Part shown: positions 57,401 to 64,000 of the stretch, piece by piece
Layout: each line of letters begins with the position of its first letter
Numbering within the stretch: position 1 is the first letter of the stretch
Assembly (NCBI RefSeq): GCF_963678635.1
Contig: NC_087063.1
Location: forward strand, 7,906,386-7,970,385
Reading direction: 5' to 3'
Length of the DNA stretch: 64,000 bases
Source: Symsagittifera roscoffensis
Taxonomy: Eukaryota; Xenacoelomorpha; Acoela; Convolutidae
Made by a program: the position numbers and the translations under genes
Notes under the pieces: generated by a model
What the model saw: the letters and a program-made list of their open reading frames with translations, nothing else
The model's database searches: none
Told to the model about the DNA's origin: nothing

Positions 57401-57789
57401 AGAAGAGGTTTTTTTTACCAAATTATATTTTTTTAGTCCCCTTCCTCAACATCCCCCTTTCTTATTTTCTTTATTTTGTTTATTATTATAATTATCAATC
57501 CTTTCGACAACATCAATTTTCGGTTTAACAACAACTTTAGATGCCCTTTTCATCACATAAAGTTTTGAATGAACCCTTGAACTCTGTGCCTTTTATCTAC
57601 CCAGACTTTTATTTGCTGTTTTGTTTTTATCATTTGTTTGAATGCTTCCGCAGTTGAGGTGGCATACTTTGAATTCAATTGTTGTACACGTAGAAAGCGA
57701 CATTATCACCTACCGAAACCTGCTGTTCCAAAAGTTTTTATTTGATGAACAATTTCATGTGATTTAAAATGTTAATTTGCTTGTTTTAG

Positions 57790-58116
57790 AAGCCATCATA
57801 CCTAGAGTTTGTGAAAATCCCTTTCGGAGGGTTAACCCTCATAAACATCCCAGTTGAGGAAATACATGTTCGGTTTAAGGCTGGGCCCGATCCTGAGGTC
57901 CTAGTGGTGAAGGAGCTTTGGATCAAACCGCGCCAGTGGGCCAAGGGGAAACCCCTTCCCCGGACTTTCGTCCCTGGGTCGCCCGAGTGGGAACTCCTCT
58001 CTGAGCAACTCAGGGACGTGGTCGCCCTCGGGGGTTGGATTGCGTACAGGGCTTCCAATCTGCTGGGGCTGATGGACAGCCCAGCAGTCTCCATTTATTC
58101 TCACCTCTTCTTATAA
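57790..58116 (+). pseudogene. Satellite ORF, unit 9 (start lost)
   Basis: ATG has become AAG; the remainder is open. Variant ASNLLG. Confidence 0.5.
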
Positions 58117-58505
58117 AGAAGAGGTTTTTTTTACCAAATTATATTTTTTTAGTCCCCTTCCTCAACATCCCCCTTTCTTATTTTCTTTATTTTGTTTATT
58201 ATTATAATTATCAATCCTTTTTCCAACATCAATTTTCGGTTTAACAACACATTTAGATGCCCTTTTCCTCACATAAAGTTTTGAATGAACCCTTGAACTC
58301 TGTGCCTTTTATCTACCCAGACTTTTATTTGCTGTTTTGTTTTTATCATTTGTTTGAATGCTTCCGCAGTTGAGCTGGCATACTTTGACTTCAACGGTTG
58401 TACACGTAGAAAGCGACATTATCACCTTCCGAAACCTGCTGTTCCAAAAGTTTTCATTTGATGAACAATTTCATGTGATTTAAAATGTTAGTTTGCTTGT
58501 TTTAG

Positions 58506-58832
58506 ATGCCATCATACCTAGAGTTTGTGAAAATCCCTTTCGGAGGGTTAACCCTCATAAACATCCCAGTTGAGGAAATACATGTTCGGTTTAAGGCTGG
58601 GCCCGATCCTGAGGTCCTAGTGGTGAAGGAGCTTTGGATCAAACCGCGCCAGTGGGCCAAGGGGAAACCCCTTCCCCGGACTTTCGTCCCTGGGTCGCCC
58701 GAGTGGGAACTCCTCTCTGAGCAACTCAGGGACGTTGTCGCCCTCGGGGGTTGGATTGCGTACAGGGCTTCCAATCTGCTGGGGCTGATGGACAGCCCAG
58801 CAGTCTCCATTTATTCTCACCTCTTCTTATAA
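58506..58832 (+). CDS. Satellite ORF, unit 10
   Basis: Variant IHV/ASN; near-identical to unit 13. Confidence 0.45.
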   Translation: MPSYLEFVKIPFGGLTLINIPVEEIHVRFKAGPDPEVLVVKELWIKPRQWAKGKPLPRTFVPGSPEWELLSEQLRDVVALGGWIAYRASNLLGLMDSPAVSIYSHLFL

Positions 58833-59221
58833 AGAAGAGGTTTTTTTTTTACCAAATTATAGTTTTTATCCCCTTCCTCAACATCCCCCTTTCTTATTTT
58901 CTTTATTTTGTTTATTATTATAATTATCAATCCTTTCGACAACATCAATTTTTGGTTTAACAACAACTTTAGATGCCCTTTTCCTCACATAAAGTTTTGA
59001 ATGAACCCTTGAACTCTGTGCCTTTTATCTACCCAGACTTTTATTTGCTGTTTTGTTTTTATCATTTGTTTGAATTCTTCCGCAATTGAGGTGGCATACT
59101 TTGACTTCAATGGTTGTACACGTAGAAAGCGACATTATCACCTTCCGAAACCTGCTGTTCCAAAAGTTTTTATTTGATGAACAATTTCATGTGATTTAAA
59201 ATGTTAATTTGCTTGTTTCAG

Positions 59222-59548
59222 ATGCCATCATACCTAGAGTTTGTGAAAATCCCTTTCGGAGGGTTAACCCTCATAAACATCCCAGTTGAGGAAACACATG
59301 TTCGGTTTAAGGCTGGGCCCGATCCTGAGGTCCTAGTGGTGAAGGAGCTTTGGATCGAACTGCGCCAGTGGGCCAAGGGGAAACCCCTTCCCCGGACTTT
59401 CGTCCCTGGGTCGCCCGAGTGGGAACTCCTCTCTGAGCAACTCAGGGACGTGGTCGCCCTCGGGGGTTGGATTGCGTACAGGGCTTCCGATCTGCTGGGG
59501 CTGATGGACAGCCCAGCAGTCTCCATTTATTCTCACCTCATCTTATAA
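59222..59548 (+). CDS. Satellite ORF, unit 11
   Basis: Unit 6/8 type with WIELRQ; TTTCAG, optional start at 59201. Confidence 0.45.
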   Translation: MPSYLEFVKIPFGGLTLINIPVEETHVRFKAGPDPEVLVVKELWIELRQWAKGKPLPRTFVPGSPEWELLSEQLRDVVALGGWIAYRASDLLGLMDSPAVSIYSHLIL

Positions 59549-59939
59549 AGAAGAGGTTTTTTTTTACCAAATTATATTTTTTTTAGTCCCCTTCCTCAAC
59601 ATCCCCCTTTCTTATTTTCTTTATTTTGTTTATTATTATAATTATCAATCCTTTCGACAACATCAATTTTCGGTTTAACAACAACTTTAGATGCCCTTTT
59701 CCTCACATAAAGTTTTGAATGAACCCTTGAACTCTGTGCCTTTTATCTACCCAGACTTTTATTTGCTGTTTTGTTTTTATCATTTGTTTGAATGCTTCCG
59801 CAGTTGAGGTGGCATACTTTGAATTCAATTGTTGTACACGTAGAAAGCGACATTATCACCTACCGAAACCTGCTGTTCCAAAAGTTTTTATTTGATGAAC
59901 AATTTCATGTGATTTAAAATGTTAATTTGCTTGTTTTAG

Positions 59940-60266
59940 ATGCCATCATACCTAGAGTTTGTGAAAATCCCTTTCGGAGGATTAACCCTCATAAACATCC
60001 CAGTTGAGGAAACACATGTTCGGTTTAAGGCTGGGCCCGATCCTGAGGTCCTAGTGGTGAAGGAGCTTTGGATCAAACCGCGCCAGTGGGCCAAGGGGAA
60101 ACCCCTTCCCCGGACTTTCGTCCCTGGGTCGCCCGAGTGGGAACTCCTCTCTGAGCAACTCAGGGACGTGGTCGCCCTCGGGGGTTGGATTGCGTACAGG
60201 GCTTCCAATCTGCTGGGGCTGATGGACAGCCCAGCAGTCTCCATTTATTCTCACCTCTTCTTATAA
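59940..60266 (+). CDS. Satellite ORF, unit 12
   Basis: Unit 9 type but with ATG intact; the 14-bp palindrome is damaged (GAGGATTAACCCTC). Confidence 0.45.
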   Translation: MPSYLEFVKIPFGGLTLINIPVEETHVRFKAGPDPEVLVVKELWIKPRQWAKGKPLPRTFVPGSPEWELLSEQLRDVVALGGWIAYRASNLLGLMDSPAVSIYSHLFL

Positions 60267-60654
60267 AGGAGAGGTTTTTTTTACCAAATTATATTTTTTA
60301 GTCCCCTTCCTCAACATCCCCCTTTCTTATTTTCTTTATTTTGTTTATTATTATAATTATCAATCCTTTTTCCAACATCAATTTTCGGTTTAACAACAAC
60401 TTTAGATGCCCTTTTCCTCACATAAAGTTTTGAATGAACCCTTGAACTCTGTGCCTTTTATCTACCCAGACTTTTATTTGCTGTTTTGTTTTTATCATTT
60501 GTTTGAATGCTTCCGCAGTTGAGCTGGCATACTTTGACTTCAACGGTTGTACACGTAGAAAGCGACATTATCACCTTCCGAAACCTGCTGTTCCAAAAGT
60601 TTTCATTTGATGAACAATTTCATGTGATTTAAAATGTTAGTTTGCTTGTTTTAG

Positions 60655-60981
60655 ATGCCATCATACCTAGAGTTTGTGAAAATCCCTTTCGGAGGGTTAA
60701 CCCTCATAAACATCCCAGTTGAGGAAATACATGTTCGGTTTAAGGCTGGGCCCGATCCTGAGGTCCTAGTGGTGAAGGAGCTTTGGATCAAACCGCGCCA
60801 GTGGGCCAAGGGGAAACCCCTTCCCCGGACTTTCGTCCCTGGGTCGCCCGAGTGGGAACTCCTCTCTGAGCAACTCAGGGACGTTGTCGCCCTCGGGGGT
60901 TGGATTGCGTACAGGGCTTCCAATCTGCTGGGGCTGATGGACAGCCCAGCAGTCTCCATTTATTCTCACCTCTTCTTATAA
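60655..60981 (+). CDS. Satellite ORF, unit 13
   Basis: Same protein as unit 10, 2,149 bp away. Confidence 0.45.
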   Translation: MPSYLEFVKIPFGGLTLINIPVEEIHVRFKAGPDPEVLVVKELWIKPRQWAKGKPLPRTFVPGSPEWELLSEQLRDVVALGGWIAYRASNLLGLMDSPAVSIYSHLFL

Positions 60982-61369
60982 AGAAGAGGTTTTTTTTTAC
61001 CAAATTATATTTTTTATCCCCTTCCTCAACATCCCCCTTTCTTATTTTCTTTATTTTGTTTATTATTATAATTATCAATCCTTTCGACAACATCAATTTT
61101 TGGTTTAACAACAACTTTAGATGCCCTTTTCCTCACATAAAGTTTTGAATGAACCCTTGAACTCTGTGCCTTTTATCTACCCAGACGTTTATTTGCTGTT
61201 TCGTTTTTATCATTTGTTTGAATGCTTCCGCAGTTGAGGTGGCATATTTTGAATTCAGTGGTTGTACACGTAGAAAGCGACATTATCACCTTCCGAAACC
61301 GACTGTTCCAAAAGTTTTTATTTGATGAACAATTTCATGTGATTTAAAATGTTAATTTGCTTGTTTTAG

Positions 61370-61618
61370 ATGCCATCATACCTAGAGTTTGTGAAAATCC
61401 CTTTCGGAGGGTTAACCCGCATAAACATCCCAGTTGAGGAAACACATGTTCGGTTTAAGGCTGGGCCCGATCCTGAGGTCCTAGTGGTGAAGGAGCTTTG
61501 GATCAAACCGCGCCAGTGGGCCAAGGGGAAACCCCTTCCCCGGACTTTCGTCCCTGGGTCGCCCGAGTGGGAACTCCTCTCTGAGCAACTCAGGGACGTG
61601 GTCGCCTTCGGGGGTTAG
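61370..61618 (+). pseudogene. Satellite ORF, unit 14 (nonsense)
   Basis: TGG to TAG after 82 codons; shared with unit 17. Confidence 0.55.
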
Positions 61619-62085
61619 ATTGCGTACAGGGCTTCCAATCTGCTGGGGCTGATGGACAGCCCAGCAGTCTCCATTTATTCTCACCTCTTCTTATAAAGAA
61701 GAGGTTTTTTTTACCAAATTATATTTTTTTGGTCCCCTTCCTCAACATCCCCCTTTCTTATTTTCTTTATTTTGTTTATTATTATAATTATCAATCCTTT
61801 CGACAACATCAATTTTAGGTTTAACAACAACTTTAGATGCCCTTTTCCTCACATAAAGTTTTGAATGAACCCTTGAACTCTGTGCCTTTTATCTACCCAG
61901 ACTTTTATTTGCTGTTTTGTTTTTATCATTTGTTTGAATGCTTCCGCAGTTAAGGTGGCATACTCTGACTTCAATGGTTGTACACGTAGAAAGCGACATT
62001 ATCACCTTCCGAAACCTGCTATTCCAAAAGTTTTTATTTGATGAACAATTTCATGTGATTTAAAATGTTAATTTGCATGTTTTAG

Positions 62086-62412
62086 ATGCCATCATACCTA
62101 GAGTTTGTGAAAATCCCTTTCGGAGGGTTAACCCTCATAAACATCCCAGTTGAGGAAATACATGTTCGGTTTAAGGCTGGGCCCGATCCTGAGGTCCTAG
62201 TGGTGAAGGAGGTTTGTATCAAACCGCGCCAGTGGGCCAAGGGGAAACCCCTTCCCCGGACTTTCGTCCCTGGGTCGCCCGAGTGGGAACTCCTCTCTGA
62301 GCAACTCAGGGACGTGGTCGCCCTCGGGGGTTGGATTGCATACAGGGCTTCTGATCTGCTGGGGCTGATGGACAGCCCAGCAGTCTCCATTTATTCTCAC
62401 CTCTTCTTATAA
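62086..62412 (+). CDS. Satellite ORF, unit 15
   Basis: Variant KEVCIKPRQ shared with unit 16; upstream GCATGTTTTAG. Confidence 0.45.
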   Translation: MPSYLEFVKIPFGGLTLINIPVEEIHVRFKAGPDPEVLVVKEVCIKPRQWAKGKPLPRTFVPGSPEWELLSEQLRDVVALGGWIAYRASDLLGLMDSPAVSIYSHLFL

Positions 62413-62801
62413 AGAAGAGGTTTTTTTTACCAAATTATATTTTTTTAGTCCCCTTCCTCAACATCCCCCTTTCTTATTTTCTTTATTTTGTTTATTATTA
62501 TAATTATCAATCCTTTTTCCAACATCAATTTTCGGTTTAACAACAACTTTAGATGCCCTTTTCCTCACATAAAGTTTTGAATGAACCCTTGAACTCTGTG
62601 CCTTTTATCTACCCAGACTTTTATTTGCTGTTTTGTTTTTATCATTTGTTTGAATGCTTCCGCAGTTAAGGTGGCATACTCTGACTTCAATGGTTGTACA
62701 CGTAGAAAGCGACATTATCACCTTCCGAAACCTGCTGTTCCAAAAGTTTTTATTTGATGAACAATTTCATGTGATTTAAAATGTTAATTTGCATGTTTTA
62801 G

Positions 62802-63126
62802 ATGCCATCATACCTAGTTTGTGAAAATCCCTTTCCGAGGGTTAACCCTCATAAACATCCCAGTTGAGGAAATACATGTTCGGTTTAAGGCTGGGCCCGA
62901 TCCTGAGGTCCTGGTGGTGAAGGAGGTTTGTATCAAACCGCGCCAGTGGGCCAAGGGGAAACCCCTTCCCCGGACTTTCGTCCCTGGGTCGCCCGAGTGG
63001 GAACTCCTCTCTGAGCAACTCAGGGACGTGGTCGCCCTCGGGGGTTGGATTGCGTACAGGGCTTCTGATCTGCTGGGGCTGATGGACAGCCCAGCAGTCT
63101 CCATTTATTCTCACCTCTTCTTATAA
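62802..63126 (+). pseudogene. Satellite ORF, unit 16 (frameshifted)
   Basis: Two bases lost just after the fifth codon; the rest matches unit 15. Confidence 0.55.
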
Positions 63127-63516
63127 AGAAGAGGTTTTTTTTTACCAAATTGTATCTTTTTAGTCCCCTTCCTCAACATCCCCCTTTCTTATGTTCTTTA
63201 TTTTGTTTATTATTATAATTATCAATCCTTTCGACAACATCAATTTTAGGTTTAACAACAACTTTAGATGCCCTTTTCCTCACATAAAGTTTTGAATGAA
63301 CCCTTGAACTCTGTGCCTTTTATCTACCCAGGTTTTTATTTGCTGTTTTGTTTTTATCATTTGTTTGAATGCTTCCGCAGTTAAGGTGGCATACTTTGAA
63401 TTCAGTGGTTGTACACGTAGAAAGCGACATTATCACCCTCCGAAACCTGCTGTTCCAAAAGTTTTTATTTGATGAACAATTTCATGTGATTTAAAATGTT
63501 AATTTGCTTGTTTTAG

Positions 63517-63765
63517 ATGCCATCATACCTAGAGTTCGTGAAAATCCCTTTCGGAGGGTTAACCCTCATAAACATCCCAGTTGAGGAAATACATGTTCGG
63601 TTTAAGGCTGGGCCCGATCCTGAGGTCCTAGTGGTGAAGGAGCTTTGGATCAAACCGCGCCAGTGGGCCAAGGGGAAACCCCTTCCCCGGACTTTCGTCC
63701 CTGGGTCGCCCGAGTGGGAACTCCTCTCTGAGCAACTCAGGGACGTGGTCGCCTTCGGGGGTTAG
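63517..63765 (+). pseudogene. Satellite ORF, unit 17 (nonsense)
   Basis: Same TAG as unit 14, 2,147 bp away. The array continues to the window edge. Confidence 0.55.
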
Positions 63766-64000
63766 ATTGCGTACAGGGCTTCCAATCTGCTGGGGCTGAT
63801 GGACAGCCCAGCAGTCTCCATTTATTCTCACCTCTTCTTATAAAGAAGAGGTTTTTTTTACCAAATTATATTTTTTTGGTCCCCTTCCTCAACATCCCCC
63901 TTTCTTATTTTCTTTATTTTGTTTATTATTATAATTATCAATCCTTTCGACAACATCAATTTTAGGTTTAACAACAACTTTAGATGCCCTTTTCCTCACA

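Larger units (their letters stand above)
51984..64000 (+). repeat. Satellite array, about 716-bp unit, 17 units, continues past the window
   Basis: ORF start positions give unit lengths of 709 then 715-718. Unit order: integrase-derived segment (from TTTAGATGCCC), about 90-bp link ending TTGCTTGTTTTAG, GC-rich 327-bp cassette, hairpin with T-tract, AT-rich tail of about 120 bp. TTTAGATGCC occurs at both the integrase segment and the cassette start, a plausible recombination point. The first unit lacks the integrase segment and begins at about 51,984 in Polinton-related DNA, which marks the array edge. Dimers (1,433 bp) and trimers (2,149 bp) of variants recur. Confidence 0.97.

Noticed and set aside
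52774..63831. Minus-strand 102- and 67-codon open frames in every satellite unit
   Set aside because: They lie opposite the plus ORF in GC-rich DNA where stops are rare, and have no start context or syntenic partner. Kept only as an alternative in the findings.
51984..64000. CRISPR-like array
   Set aside because: The units are 716-bp satellite monomers without short repeats and unique spacers, in a eukaryotic context.

Overview
This is repeat-dominated, AT-rich nuclear DNA from an invertebrate animal. The evidence is spliceosomal GT-AG introns inside transposon genes, a Ty3/Gypsy-type retroelement with an envelope gene, fragments of Maverick/Polinton elements, and a long satellite. I see no host single-copy gene, no rRNA or tRNA gene and no CRISPR array. 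I cannot name the species. Nearly every gene is broken, so the window reads as a heterochromatic graveyard.

Region 1 (1-30,975, + strand) is two copies of one envelope-bearing Ty3/Gypsy-like retroelement, head to tail. Copy 1 enters the window inside env (1-2,482), followed by an extra gene, here called orfX (2,479-4,289). The 3' half of orfX plus its downstream intron was then amplified as about 2.0-kb tandem copies (3,122-9,729). A repeat-rich noncoding block (9,730-11,755, probably the LTR or 3' region) separates it from copy 2. Copy 2 runs gag (12,361-16,208), pro-RT-RNaseH-integrase (16,210-20,739), a membrane-anchored Pro/Ser/Thr-rich ORF (21,669-22,915), env (22,903-25,500), orfX (25,496-27,299) and a second noncoding block (27,990-30,975). 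Adjacent 3' genes overlap by 4-13 nt, which suggests coupled translation. An intron with a TACTAAC branch site directly follows the orfX stop codon in every copy.

Region 2 (31,198-51,965) is a scrambled Maverick/Polinton locus. On the minus strand, from high to low coordinates, lie an exonuclease-like DxE gene, an unknown 104-aa ORF, an A32/FtsK-type packaging ATPase, an unknown 190-aa ORF, a retroviral-type integrase, a penton-like minor capsid protein and an adenovirus-type cysteine protease. The polymerase is split. Its C-terminal part is on the minus strand (31,198-33,412); two copies of the zinc-finger N-terminal part are on the plus strand (37,019 and about 39,784). Segmental tandem duplications of about 2.5 kb, 1.38 kb and 238 bp are superimposed. 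No major capsid protein was recognised.

Region 3 (51,984 to the window end) is a satellite of about 716-bp units, 17 in view. Each complete unit joins about 173 bp derived from the Polinton integrase gene, a 90-bp stretch ending in a splice-acceptor-like TTTTAG, a GC-rich 327-bp cassette with a 108-codon ORF, a hairpin plus T-tract, and an AT-rich tail. The integrase piece carries the same one-base frameshift as the dead integrase at 46.3-46.5 kb, so the satellite grew out of the neighbouring Polinton lineage. The units show dimeric and trimeric higher-order repeats. This satellite, and the cassette inside it that is either a gene or a structured RNA, is the most unusual thing in the window.
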